The position numbers and the translations under genes are program-made. The notes beneath the pieces were generated by a model. The model had not been told where the DNA came from. It ran no database searches and worked only from the letters and a program-made list of their open reading frames with translations. This document shows positions 26,814 to 35,254 of a stretch of 64,000 bases of DNA, in pieces. Origin of the DNA: JAEZPW01 sp035629075 (GTDB taxonomy: Bacteria > Acidobacteriota > Terriglobia > Terriglobales > Acidobacteriaceae); the NCBI GenBank assembly GCA_035629075.1, contig DASPIK010000049.1:17347-81346 (forward strand). The letters are read 5' to 3'. The first letter of the stretch is position 1. Every line of letters begins with the position of its first letter.

Positions 26814-26944
26814 ATACTTTGGTCGTTTGCCCTGCCCCAAGAGGTTACTATAGTGGATGCAGTCATAAGCGTTGCGACATCTGACAACGCACAGCATCAG
26901 TACATAGGAGAGCTTGGGCCGAAGGCCCTCAGCCAACCCGCTAC

Positions 26945-28087
26945 ATGGCAGACGTTTATATCCTTGGCATTGAAAGCTCGTGCGACGAAACAGCGGCAGC
27001 CGTAGTCCGCTCTGGCGAGCAGATTATCTCCAGCGCTGTCTTCTCCCAGATCGCGACCCATCAACCGTACGGGGGCGTGGTTCCTGAACTCGCCTCGCGC
27101 GAGCACCTGCGTGCCATCGTGCCGATCGTTCGTCAGGCGCTCGCCCAATCGAGCCGTTCGTACGAAAACATCGACGCCATCGCCGTCACGAAGGGTCCCG
27201 GGCTTGCCGGGTCGCTGCTTGTCGGCGTGAGTTACGCAAAAGCACTTGCGTTTGCCTTGGAAAAGCCGCTGATCGCGGTGAATCACCTTGAAGGCCACAT
27301 TCATGCCGTTCTGCTTGAGGAGCGACAGAAGGGCAATCACCACATCGAGTTCCCCCTTATGACCTTGGTCGTCTCTGGCGGACACACTCATTTGTACCTG
27401 GCGCGCAAGAATGGTGAGGGGTGGTCATACGAGAACGTTGGCCATACCCGTGACGATGCCGCCGGTGAAGCCTTTGACAAAGTCGCGAAGCTGCTCGCGC
27501 TGGGTTATCCGGGCGGCCCAATCGTGGACAAGGCTGCCAAATTCGGGGATCCATACGCGGTCAAGTTTCCCCCGGCGCAAATCAAGCACCGCAATCGTGG
27601 CGACAAGGGACCTGCACCAGAACGGCCTCATTTCGACTTCTCATACAGCGGCATCAAGACTGCCGTGCTGCGCTACGTCGAGCTCAATAACATGCAGCCG
27701 GCGATTGAAGCACGGCGCAAGGCGTTGGCTGCGATACCGAAGCCTACGTCAGATCAGGTCCTAGCTCACTGCGACGCCCAGACTCTTGACCTTGTCGCCA
27801 GTTTCCAGCGATCCATCGTCGAAGACCTCGTCGGTAAGACGCTCTCCGCCTGTCGTGAGTACGGCATCGCTACCCTGTTCGTCAGTGGAGGCGTTGCCGC
27901 CAACAGCGAGTTGCGTTCCACTTTCGAACGGCGCGCTGCTGCAGAGGGACTGCCTGTCTTCTTCCCTTCCCGACCTTTGTCGACCGACAACGCCGCCATG
28001 ATCGCGGCGGCTGCTTACCCGAAGTGGCTCGCCCGGGACTTCGCGGACGCCGAACTCTCTGCCGAGGCCTCATTGCCGCTCAGATAA
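26945..28087 (+). CDS. tsaD: tRNA N6-adenosine threonylcarbamoyltransferase
   Basis: A 380-residue Kae1/TsaD protein that transfers threonylcarbamoyl to A37 of ANN-decoding tRNAs. It begins with VYILGIESSCDETAAAVV, has the metal-binding HxxxH in NHLEGHIHAV, the VVSGGHTHLYL loop and the ASP-site FVSGGVAANSELR near the C-terminus. It is about 40 residues longer than the E. coli protein, with extra sequence between about 200 and 280 (HRNRGDKGPAPERP and PTSDQVLAHCDAQ). It is divergent from cca. The start is the only ATG near the conserved N-terminus. Confidence 0.96.
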   Translation: MADVYILGIESSCDETAAAVVRSGEQIISSAVFSQIATHQPYGGVVPELASREHLRAIVPIVRQALAQSSRSYENIDAIAVTKGPGLAGSLLVGVSYAKALAFALEKPLIAVNHLEGHIHAVLLEERQKGNHHIEFPLMTLVVSGGHTHLYLARKNGEGWSYENVGHTRDDAAGEAFDKVAKLLALGYPGGPIVDKAAKFGDPYAVKFPPAQIKHRNRGDKGPAPERPHFDFSYSGIKTAVLRYVELNNMQPAIEARRKALAAIPKPTSDQVLAHCDAQTLDLVASFQRSIVEDLVGKTLSACREYGIATLFVSGGVAANSELRSTFERRAAAEGLPVFFPSRPLSTDNAAMIAAAAYPKWLARDFADAELSAEASLPLR

Positions 28088-28152
28088 CGTACTGACCTGC
28101 GGGGGAAAGCATTTAGGGCACAGAGGCCGGAGCATAGGTACCTCGACGAGAG

Positions 28153-28281
28153 GCTGTCATACCGGGAGACTTTGTCAATCCCGAGAGACTTTGTCATCCG
28201 ATAGTTCTTGTCATTCCGAGCTAGCGAGGGATCCCTATCCTGCGTTAGTGTTGCGCGGAGCAGTCGCCGGAGCAGTCGGCG
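28153..28281. repeat. Degenerate TTGTCAT-CCGAG repeats downstream of tsaD
   Basis: Four spaced copies of a (T)TGTCAT/A...CCGAG-like unit (28153-28220), followed by GCTAGCGAGGGATCCCTATCC, a form I associate with dispersed intergenic repeats of Acidobacteria. A 12-bp direct duplication, GGAGCAGTCGCC / GGAGCAGTCGGC, follows at about 28257-28280. No coding frame is convincing between 28088 and 28385. Confidence 0.55.
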
Positions 28282-28344
28282 GGTGTCGCGAACGCAGATA
28301 CGCTGATCTGAACGTGGAGCTTCCGCTTAGTACATGCAACAAAA

Positions 28345-28366
28345 CGGCGTGGCCGTAGCCACGCCG
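28345..28366. terminator. Hairpin between convergent tsaD and DUF4252 operon
   Basis: A perfect 9-bp stem, CGGCGTGGC with GCCACGCCG, and a CGTA loop. AAAA precedes it on the plus strand, giving a U-run after the stem for the minus-strand operon. It probably stops the minus-strand transcript and perhaps also tsaD. Confidence 0.75.
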
Positions 28367-28385
28367 TGATCACGATCAGATCACA

Positions 28386-28871
28386 CTACTTCTTTCGTCC
28401 CTTGTCCCTGCCAACCTCAGTCGGTTCGTCCATCCACTTCTGCGCCTGCTCTGGATTCAGTCTCAGCTTCATCACCGCGGTCTCGTCTCGCTCGGCGGCC
28501 ACAATCATCATTAGCAGATGTTTACCATCCGGTTTGACGTATATGACCGTCCGCTCTTTACCCCGCACTGACGAAGCCCGTATGAAAACTTTCCAGTCCG
28601 GGCCCAACACTGTGCTCGCAAGCTTCCCGAGTTCCTCGACCGAGACCGAACTCGGCAGCTTCTGGTCCTCGAACACCTCGAATTTCATGCTCGCGCCGCT
28701 GCCCCACATGGCTGGCTTGATGGCCGCACGCGCAATCCAGGGCAGATGCGTGTGCTTCATACCGTAGGTTCTTTCGATAGCATTCACCACCGCAGCAACG
28801 TTACTGTCCGCTGCCAGCGCGAATGAGGACCACACAACCAAGACCGCCAGCACTACGGCCGCGCGTCTCAT
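28386..28871 (-). CDS. Secreted DUF4252-like protein
   Basis: A 161-residue exported protein (signal peptide 1-20, ending SFALA). The body has the same general build as its upstream neighbour: a helical segment, then WKVFIRASSVRGKERTVIYV and a strand-rich part, ending in a basic tail DKGRKK. It is the last gene of a four-gene unit with the ECF sigma factor, and its ATG overlaps the preceding stop (ATGA). The family call is by likeness to the adjacent DUF4252 protein and is tentative. Confidence 0.75.
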   Translation of the reverse strand: MRRAAVVLAVLVVWSSFALAADSNVAAVVNAIERTYGMKHTHLPWIARAAIKPAMWGSGASMKFEVFEDQKLPSSVSVEELGKLASTVLGPDWKVFIRASSVRGKERTVIYVKPDGKHLLMMIVAAERDETAVMKLRLNPEQAQKWMDEPTEVGRDKGRKK

Positions 28872-29431
28872 TTCTTCACCGGCTTCGCAGAAGGTTTCGA
28901 CTTGCTCTCGTGTACGTCGATCTTGGGGATTCCGAACTGCCCGCCAAGACTGCCCAGTTGTTCCGGATCGATCGGCCCGTCAATGTGCACCAGCGTAAGC
29001 TCTCTCGGCTCCGCCGCGATGATTGCCATTCCGGTGACCTTGCCTTGGTCCATCTTGAAAAAGACTTCGACATCTTGCCCGTCCCGTTTGCTTCGAGCTT
29101 CCACCATTCGCGACCAAACCGGTGCTTTCAATTGCGCTCGGAACGACTCGATATCGGCCGCTGAGTACACGCCCGGCTTATCAAACTCGAAGCTCTTCAC
29201 GTAGATACCATTCAGATTGCGAATCAGGTTTTTCGCCTGCACCTCGTCCGCTTCTCTGCCTGACAAAAACCTCGAAGCGAAGGCGAGCATGGTTTTATCC
29301 ATCGTGACGTCAACCACCTCGTTCGCCTTCGATGCCAACCGGTCCAGGTCAGCCGGGAACTTCAACTCTTGAGTGAAGCCCGAGCAGGTCATCATGAGCA
29401 GACATATCAAAACAATTTTGAGTACTTTCAT
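28868..29431 (-). CDS. DUF4252-type secreted protein
   Basis: A 187-residue exported protein with a signal peptide (about 1-20, MKVLKIVLICLLMMTCSGFT) that has a Cys near the cleavage site and might be a lipoprotein. The body contains LDRLASKANEVVDVTMDKTM and NGIYVKSFEFDKPGVYS, typical of DUF4252 proteins found next to ECF sigma factors. The ATG at 29431 overlaps the upstream TGA. The frame is open further upstream, but that part lies inside the anti-sigma gene and is a shadow. Function is unknown; it may act in envelope stress sensing. Confidence 0.8.
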   Translation of the reverse strand: MKVLKIVLICLLMMTCSGFTQELKFPADLDRLASKANEVVDVTMDKTMLAFASRFLSGREADEVQAKNLIRNLNGIYVKSFEFDKPGVYSAADIESFRAQLKAPVWSRMVEARSKRDGQDVEVFFKMDQGKVTGMAIIAAEPRELTLVHIDGPIDPEQLGSLGGQFGIPKIDVHESKSKPSAKPVKK

Positions 29432-29826
29432 TGCAGTCTCTCCGATCCTTCTTTCACAATCCCGTAGTACTGCCGCGATTCGACGGCCTCTACCTTTTGT
29501 TGTGCATACTGCAACTTCGAACCGGTGATGCGTAATGCCAGCATCAACTGGCGTTTCGCGGCTTCCCCGGCTTGCTTCTCCTGCTGGTGACTTCGGTACT
29601 CTGTCAGTCCGCCAAGCATTACGAGAAACACCGCTGCCGTAGCAGCCACACGGAACGCGGGCCGTCGCATGAACGCGAACATCGCCGCCCACGAACTCTC
29701 CCTAGCGGTCTCTTCATGGCGAACGCGAGCAAGCACGCGCTCCATAAACCCGTCGGGCGTGGGTTCACGCCGCAACGCATTCCTAAGCTCCTGTTCGAGG
29801 CTATCCATTCGCTGTGGTTCCTTCAT
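29428..29826 (-). CDS. Putative membrane-bound anti-sigma factor
   Basis: A 132-residue protein with one membrane segment (about 57-76, FRVAATAAVFLVMLGGLTEY). The cytosolic N-terminal part has LRNALRREPTPDGFMERVLARV and could bind the sigma factor; the periplasmic part is helical, with KLQYAQQKVEAVES. No zinc-finger HxxxCxxC is present. The position directly after an ECF sigma gene, with ATGA overlaps on both sides, is the main support. Confidence 0.72.
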   Translation of the reverse strand: MKEPQRMDSLEQELRNALRREPTPDGFMERVLARVRHEETARESSWAAMFAFMRRPAFRVAATAAVFLVMLGGLTEYRSHQQEKQAGEAAKRQLMLALRITGSKLQYAQQKVEAVESRQYYGIVKEGSERLQ

Positions 29827-30335
29827 GCCCTTGCTTCCCTCAAAGCGCGCGTAAGTTTCTCGCGTAGCATCGCCAGACCTCGCTGTAAATGACTCTTCAC
29901 GGTCGCAACTGGCATCTCTAAGGTGGTCGAAATCTCCTCAGGCCCCATGTCTTCCTGGTAACGAAGCACCACGACCGAGCGTGTTTTCTCCGGCAGTGAT
30001 GCAACCAGGTCTCGCAACCGGCGGCTCAGCATCAGGTCGTCCTCCGCTGGCCTCGTAGCCGGCTCTGCTACCTCTTCCAGGGGCACTTCCGGCCTTGCCC
30101 CTCTTCGTCTCGTCTGATCGATTGCGCGATGCACCGCCACTCTTCTCAACCAGGAAACCGCATGCTCTTCCGATCTGAGCGATGGCAACGCCTTGTAAAA
30201 CTGCACAAAGACGTCCTGCGCGATCTCTTCAGCTAGCGCCCGATCGTGAACGAGGTGGTACGCGATGCTGAACACCATCGACTGGTGTTGGCGGACCATC
30301 GTCGTGAAATCATCTGTTCCTTGGTGATCTGCCAT
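29823..30335 (-). CDS. ECF RNA polymerase sigma factor
   Basis: A 170-residue group IV sigma factor. Region 2 runs about 10-80, with LAEEIAQDVFVQFYKALPSL and VSWLRRVAVHRAID. Region 4 runs about 110-165, with PEKTRSVVVLRYQEDMGPEE and TVKSHLQRGLAMLREKL. It heads an operon with a membrane anti-sigma-like protein and two secreted DUF4252-like proteins, all joined by ATGA overlaps. The arrangement suggests envelope-stress signalling, with the anti-sigma protein holding the factor at the membrane. Confidence 0.93.
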   Translation of the reverse strand: MADHQGTDDFTTMVRQHQSMVFSIAYHLVHDRALAEEIAQDVFVQFYKALPSLRSEEHAVSWLRRVAVHRAIDQTRRRGARPEVPLEEVAEPATRPAEDDLMLSRRLRDLVASLPEKTRSVVVLRYQEDMGPEEISTTLEMPVATVKSHLQRGLAMLREKLTRALREARA

Positions 30336-30513
30336 GTGGTCTCGTTACGGCCACTTTTGCGTTCACTGGTATATACGGGGAAGAGTACCCGAAAGAACGC
30401 AAAAGTTTTACTGAAGAGGATCATAGACGTGGAATTCCTCGCGCGAGAGCGACCGCCTTCGGCGTTGTCAGAACGAGGAGTTCGCAGCGGGTGGTGAATG
30501 GAGAGAGCAGGCC

Positions 30514-30882
30514 TTACTCTGCTGGAGCAATAAGCGCCGCAATTGCGTGCTCAAGCTGGGTATCGATGTCGATATCCTTATAGATCACGAACTTCGCGCG
30601 GGTTTCTTGGTCGACATCAGACGATCCTCGCCCCGCCACCACTACGACCGGAATAGAAGCAGTGTCAGGCCGCTGATTCAGGGCTGTAATCAGTTCACTG
30701 CCGGTCATCTTGGGCATGTTCAGGTCGGTGATAATCAGATCAGGGCGAACATTCTGAAGTATCTCCAGAGCCTCGACCCCGTTCGTGGCGGCTTCAACGA
30801 CAAACCCGCGCTCCTCGAGGAACCGGCACACTGAATGCCGGATCAGCATCGAATCGTCCACAACAAGCGCTACGCGAGCCAT
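30514..30882 (-). CDS. Single-domain response regulator (CheY-like)
   Basis: A 122-residue receiver with no output domain. The acidic pair is in VVDDSMLIRHSV, the phosphoacceptor Asp is in LIITDLNMPKMTG, a Val-Ala replaces the usual Thr/Ser stretch (VVVVAGRGSSD) and the conserved Lys is in FVIYKDID. So the residue at the Thr/Ser switch position is probably Ala, a modest departure. No kinase is adjacent. A 9-bp inverted repeat lies 37 bp upstream of the start. Confidence 0.9.
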   Translation of the reverse strand: MARVALVVDDSMLIRHSVCRFLEERGFVVEAATNGVEALEILQNVRPDLIITDLNMPKMTGSELITALNQRPDTASIPVVVVAGRGSSDVDQETRAKFVIYKDIDIDTQLEHAIAALIAPAE

Positions 30883-31236
30883 CTTAACCTCTGGGCGAAC
30901 CCGTTTACGCCGCCCTGCCTAACGGTCGCAAACAATAACAGACCGTTAGTCTGCTCTCAAATAAGAACCCGCGCCCGGCAGTTACGTTGGTTACTTCGGT
31001 ACAAGACAACCCGGAAATGGGCCATGTCCTTTGGTCACCTGATCGGTGATACCAAAGATGCTGATGCCCCGTTCTATCGCGGGCGTCATGCGCGGGAGCC
31101 AATCGCTCAGTGCCCTGCAGCCTGCACTTGCGTCTGCGTGAAACTTCCGCCAGCCGCGTGTGCAGAGACACGTATCCTGCCGTTTAGCTGCATTCGTTGG
31201 CTTCGAGAGGAGGTCAGTTACGCATGGAAATACGCG
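30883..31236. other. Intergenic region upstream of the CheY-like gene
   Basis: About 350 bp without a supported gene. It contains the inverted repeat at 30919-30949. Both strands have open frames here, but they are Arg- and Cys-rich and look like chance. Confidence 0.5.
30919..30949. promoter_or_regulatory. 9-bp inverted repeat upstream of CheY-like gene
   Basis: Perfect arms CTAACGGTC and GACCGTTAG, separated by 13 A/C-rich bases. It lies 37 bp upstream of the start of the leftward CheY-like gene. It could be an operator or a 5'-UTR hairpin. There is no U-tract, so a terminator is less likely. Confidence 0.45.
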
Positions 31237-31383
31237 TTATTCTTCGATCGAGGTCTTCTCCTCGATGCTCATATCTTTGAACTCGCTCGACTCGAAAATT
31301 TCGCCGCACTCCTTACATTCAACGAATTCCGAGTCTTCTTCGCGAGCCACTATCTGAACACGTAGGTGCTTACACGTCTCCAT
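31237..31383 (-). CDS. Small CxxC protein with acidic tail
   Basis: A 48-residue protein from ATG 31383, after AGAGAAAATCC; the frame opens 17 codons earlier. It has METCKHLRVQIV, then VECKECGEIFESSEF. The four ligands C, H, C, C suggest a small zinc ribbon with an acidic tail. Such short proteins are common and often unannotated. Function is unknown. Confidence 0.6.
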   Translation of the reverse strand: METCKHLRVQIVAREEDSEFVECKECGEIFESSEFKDMSIEEKTSIEE

Positions 31384-31578
31384 GGATTTTCTCTGTGTCT
31401 GTTCGGCTAGTCTTTGAGGCTGGATTGAAGTCATACAAACCGTGACGCCGAGTTTGACCGTTTCGGCGTCCAGATTGGCGACATTTTATTCGCGACGATT
31501 CCAAAGTCAAGTACTGAAGGGAAGGTTACTACGTTTTTATACTCGTACTCCGTTCGGCGTAGTTCACTTTCAGACGCG

Positions 31579-32751
31579 CTACTTGCGTCCCAACGCGTCC
31601 CGATTGCCTGAGTCCGCGGAGTTGTTCTCGCCCGCAAGGAGTTGCTCCGGCATCGGGTAGATGCCTGCCTGGCGCGCCTGCTCAATTGGGATGGTTATCC
31701 GCTGCGCAGCACTGAATTTTGCCAGTCCGGCGGCCGCGGACCGAACTGATCTTTCGAACGTCGCGCGCCCCGTAACGGCGGTCTCAATGTAGAGGTACTT
31801 CTCAGAACCCTGGGCCAGCCGCACGCCAACGTAAGCATGCCCGGGCACCAGTACGATCACAGGATCCATACCCAGGTTCTCGAATAGCGAGGCGTACAGG
31901 ACGGCACCATCGATGCAGTTTGCCGAGACATGCCGCAGGGATTCCCGCGGCAGCCGTACCCGTTCCGAAACAGCGGCGTTAACATGCGATCCCAGAGTGC
32001 TCGAGCTCTTTACGTACGACACTCCCTTTTGCTGCAACGCCCGATAGATCGCCCTCGCCTGAGCGTAAGTCGATTTTTCCTGCGCGCCCGGCACCCGCCA
32101 CGTCTCGTAGCCGGGCATCCGGCGTCCCGGCATGTACTCCTTCGCGCGCATCAGGATCGACTCCACCTGCGCATCGTGCGGAGTCACCCAGGATGCAATG
32201 AACTTTGCATAGATGAAATTCTTGCCCCAATACATGTCGCCTGCGGAACGCAGCCGCACGGGAACGGTTGTGGAGTAAACCTCACGACTCCCCACGTCAC
32301 TGATCGTCACCAGCACAGTCGCGGCTGCGATTTCCCTATTGAGGTACAGACGTGACTGGAATGTTGGGGCAAAGAACAGCTTGCGAACCTGCCCGGTTCC
32401 CATCTCCACGATCTGTATTTCCTGATCGCTCCAGCCGGGAACCTGAACGGTTACACGTTTGCGCAACAGGCTCGTTGTCGGATTCGTGATAGTGACGGTC
32501 ACGATGCCCAACTGGCGTTCCGCTGGGGTCTGAAAAGAGGCGAAATTCGCGAAAACCGGGAAGACGTCGCCCCCCAATCCCGCTTCTACCGAGTACGTTG
32601 GTTCCGTCGCGCCCGGTTTGATCTGGACAATGGGTTCACGCCGGCCACTGTTCATCCCCGCCGTGGCGAGCGGGGTGAAAACGGCCAGAATCAAGACAAA
32701 ACATGCGAGGAAAACCCAGGTCTTTACGCTGGGAGACGAAGAGCTCGGCAC
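31579..32751 (-). CDS. Secreted transglutaminase-like protein
   Basis: A 390-residue protein with one N-terminal membrane/signal segment (about 11-31). Residues 45-170 look like a beta-sandwich domain. The C-terminal part has a transglutaminase-like triad candidate: Cys in VSANCIDGAVLYASL, His in VLVPGHAYVGVRL and an acidic residue in KYLYIETAVTG. This resembles bacterial transglutaminase-like cysteine-protease folds acting in the envelope. No partner gene is evident; a CxxC small protein lies downstream and pfkA upstream. Confidence 0.72.
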   Translation of the reverse strand: MPSSSSPSVKTWVFLACFVLILAVFTPLATAGMNSGRREPIVQIKPGATEPTYSVEAGLGGDVFPVFANFASFQTPAERQLGIVTVTITNPTTSLLRKRVTVQVPGWSDQEIQIVEMGTGQVRKLFFAPTFQSRLYLNREIAAATVLVTISDVGSREVYSTTVPVRLRSAGDMYWGKNFIYAKFIASWVTPHDAQVESILMRAKEYMPGRRMPGYETWRVPGAQEKSTYAQARAIYRALQQKGVSYVKSSSTLGSHVNAAVSERVRLPRESLRHVSANCIDGAVLYASLFENLGMDPVIVLVPGHAYVGVRLAQGSEKYLYIETAVTGRATFERSVRSAAAGLAKFSAAQRITIPIEQARQAGIYPMPEQLLAGENNSADSGNRDALGRK

Positions 32752-32953
32752 TCTTGCAGGATAGTTAAACGCGACATCCTTTCAATCCAGAAAACCACCT
32801 AGCACCGGTAAACGGTACTAAGGTGAACCATGGTGTTCGGTGGATTCTAGGATTGCTTCGCTCTTGCCGGAATCGCTGTGGCGGGCCAGATGGGGAAGGA
32901 CGCTGACTGGAGGGGCCGGCGTGCACCTCGGCCAGTCCCTCCGTCAAGCGTAG

Positions 32954-33925
32954 TTACTTGGCCAGCACGTTGGCTAGTTTCATCAGGTCCAGATCCAGCG
33001 GCTTCTTGCTCTTCACGACAATGTCCAGCGGTGTTGTGCTGATTTCGCTTTTGGTCATGCCCACCAGAACACCGGACTGTCCTTCCGCAAGACACTCGAT
33101 TGCGGCGGAACCCAGTCGCGTGCCTAGCATGCGGTCCGCAAAGGTCGGCGTTCCGCCTCGCTGAACGTGCCCCAGGATGGTGACGCGCAGATCAAAACCA
33201 AGGCGTTCCTGATGCTGCTTGAAGTATTGTTCAAGCTTCTCCGCATTGAATTTGGCACCTTCGGCTACAACGATGAGCGCGTGCGGTTTCCCCCGCCGAT
33301 ACGCGTCCCGTATCTCTCTTGCAATGGCCTCCGGATCAGTCTCAGATTCGGGGATCGCGACCGCCTCTGCACCACCCGTGACACCAGCCATAAGCGCCAG
33401 GTATCCGCAGTCGCGGCCCATCACTTCCACCAGCATCGCGCGTTGGTGTGATGACGCAGTGACCTTGAGGCGATCAATGGCTTCTAGGGCGATGTTCAGC
33501 GCCGTATCAACACCGATTGTTATGTCGGAGCCATAGAGGTCGTTGTCGATCGTCGATGCCACCCCGACCACCGGGAAGCCCATCGCGTTCAGCGCATTCG
33601 CCCCCGTTTGCGACCCATTTCCCCCAATGACGACCAGCGCGTCGACTCCTGCCCGGTGCAACTCCCGTATCGCCTTCAGCCTGCCTTCCTCGGTCCGGAA
33701 TTCAGCGCAGCGAGCGCTCCCAAGCATTGTTCCGCCTCGCTGTATCACTCCGCCCACTTCACGCGCACCCATGGCCGTGAAGTTACCGGAGATCAGGCCT
33801 GCGTAGCCCTGGCGCACGCCGAACATCCGCCAACCCTTATCCGTCCCTGTCCTTACCACGGCGCGAATTGCAGCATTCATTCCGGGAGCATCGCCCCCGC
33901 TGGTCAAAACGGCGACTGATTTCAC
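32954..33925 (-). CDS. pfkA: 6-phosphofructokinase
   Basis: A 323-residue glycolytic enzyme phosphorylating fructose-6-phosphate. It begins with LTSGGDAPGMNAAIRAVVR. The substrate block has STIDNDLYGSD with catalytic Asp at 127, then VEVMGRDCGYLALMAG and ILGHVQRGGTP. The motif usually written GGDGS is GGNGSQTGA here (N103), so the Mg-binding Asp of E. coli PfkA is Asn. The phosphoryl donor (ATP or pyrophosphate) is therefore not certain. Length is typical of PfkA. It stands alone with no operon partner. Confidence 0.93.
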   Translation of the reverse strand: MKSVAVLTSGGDAPGMNAAIRAVVRTGTDKGWRMFGVRQGYAGLISGNFTAMGAREVGGVIQRGGTMLGSARCAEFRTEEGRLKAIRELHRAGVDALVVIGGNGSQTGANALNAMGFPVVGVASTIDNDLYGSDITIGVDTALNIALEAIDRLKVTASSHQRAMLVEVMGRDCGYLALMAGVTGGAEAVAIPESETDPEAIAREIRDAYRRGKPHALIVVAEGAKFNAEKLEQYFKQHQERLGFDLRVTILGHVQRGGTPTFADRMLGTRLGSAAIECLAEGQSGVLVGMTKSEISTTPLDIVVKSKKPLDLDLMKLANVLAK

Positions 33926-34142
33926 CGTTCCTCCTGATGTACTCGATAGTCCCGACTTTTATATCAGTTGAGCGCCGTTTCGGTAAGTAGCTTGAAATTT
34001 CCGAAATGTGAGCGATCAGGGGCTGGTCGAAGTCACTGTCGCTGACATTCTTGCGGAGATAGATTCCTCCTCATTGACCCGGCCTCCGCACAAGCAACAT
34101 AATGACGAAGCTCTGAGCATTCCGCTTTTTGAGTGGTGAATC

Positions 34143-34394
34143 GTGACCGATCAATTCGACAAGAAAGAACGTTCTGCCCCGTTCGAAAACGTGGGACGCC
34201 GCGTGGACGAGGAGATCGAAAAGCTGATCTCCTATATGAACGACGAAGTCGTGCCGTCCATACGCTCGCACTCGACCAGTGCGCTCCGCATCGCAGCGGA
34301 TCGGCTCAGCCGGTTCGCGGACTACATGGAACAGAAGCAGGGTTCGCCCGCTCCGCCGCGAAATCAGGAATCAGACCAGGACATCGGCTCGTGA
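34143..34394 (+). CDS. Small helical protein coupled to rlpA-like gene
   Basis: An 83-residue protein from a GTG preceded by a G/A-rich stretch. It is highly helical, with FENVGRRVDEEIEKLISYM and STSALRIAADRLSRFADYM. Its TGA overlaps the GTG of the RlpA-like gene (GTGA), so they are co-translated. There is no signal peptide. No family is recognised. The linkage suggests a link with envelope or division biology. Confidence 0.7.
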   Translation: MTDQFDKKERSAPFENVGRRVDEEIEKLISYMNDEVVPSIRSHSTSALRIAADRLSRFADYMEQKQGSPAPPRNQESDQDIGS

Positions 34395-35137
34395 GCGGTC
34401 CTAAATCGGTGCAAACTGGGCCTCTCCAAGCCGTCGTTGTGCTGGTCGGCCTTCTTTTTTGCCTCATGCTGCTCGTCGGTTGCGGACACAAGAAAAGTAC
34501 CAAGATCAGTGTGCCTCCTGCGCCGCCGATATCCGGCGCCCCAGCGGAACCAAGGAGCCCGAGCGACCTTGATTTCCCTGCTGATGCGCAGCCAATCTAT
34601 GTAGAGACCGGTATCGCCAGTTGGTATGGCCCCCCGTACCACAACCGGCGCAGTTCGAATGGCGAGATATTCGATACGTACAAGATGACAGCGGCGCACC
34701 GCACCTTGCCGTTGAATTCCGTGGCGCGCGTCACCAACGTCAAGACTGGCCGAACGGCCGTCGTCCGCATTACCGATCGCGGCCCCTTCATTGAAGGCCG
34801 GATGCTCGATCTATCGCTTGCCGCCGCCAAAGCTGTCGACGTCTGGAGACCCGGTTTAGCCAAAGTCAAATTAGAGGTCATGCATACCCCGACTCCGATT
34901 GAAAGCGGCGGTCGTTGGTGTGTGCAGATCGGAGCCTTCGAAGACAAACAGCACGCAACCAGGCTGAAGGAAAAGCTCACCCGACGTTACCGCACCGCGC
35001 GCGTCCTGCAGTTTACGGGTCCAACCGGTGACTGGCTCCGAATCCGTGTGGCGGAGGACGATAAGAAACGCGCCGAAGAAGTGGCACAGAGCACAACAAC
35101 TTCACAGGGTTCAATTTTCCTCGTTAGGCTGGATTAA
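34391..35137 (+). CDS. rlpA: RlpA-like lipoprotein with DPBB and SPOR domains
   Basis: A 248-residue protein from the GTG at 34391, which lies in a GTGA overlap with the small upstream gene. A signal segment ends in lipobox LLVGC. Residues about 75-170 form the double-psi beta-barrel, with ETGIASWYGPPYHNRRSSNGE, DTYKMTAAHRTLPL and RITDRGPFIEGRMLDLS split over it. The C-terminal SPOR domain (about 178-248, WCVQIGAFEDKQHATRLKE) binds denuded glycan at the septum. RlpA of Pseudomonas is a lytic transglycosylase; many relatives lack activity. The frame is open upstream, but that part is a shadow of the small gene. Confidence 0.92.
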   Translation: MSGPKSVQTGPLQAVVVLVGLLFCLMLLVGCGHKKSTKISVPPAPPISGAPAEPRSPSDLDFPADAQPIYVETGIASWYGPPYHNRRSSNGEIFDTYKMTAAHRTLPLNSVARVTNVKTGRTAVVRITDRGPFIEGRMLDLSLAAAKAVDVWRPGLAKVKLEVMHTPTPIESGGRWCVQIGAFEDKQHATRLKEKLTRRYRTARVLQFTGPTGDWLRIRVAEDDKKRAEEVAQSTTTSQGSIFLVRLD

Positions 35138-35254
35138 CTCGGTCGGGCCGCTTGCGTGAGCGGATGCGCGGAGTCTGCGATCAGCGCGGGGTGACGAATA
35201 CTCCCCAAGGCCAAGCGACTGGATTCTCGGAGAGTTCAAAAGGCGGAGGAGAGA

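Noticed and set aside
28868..29692. Long start for the DUF4252 protein
   Set aside because: The extra 87 codons lie inside the anti-sigma gene and read as Arg-rich. The start at 29431 has a signal peptide and an ATGA overlap.
30835..31365. 176-codon plus-strand frame overlapping the CheY-like gene start
   Set aside because: Crosses the promoter region and antisense of two small genes; Arg/Cys-rich with no domain.
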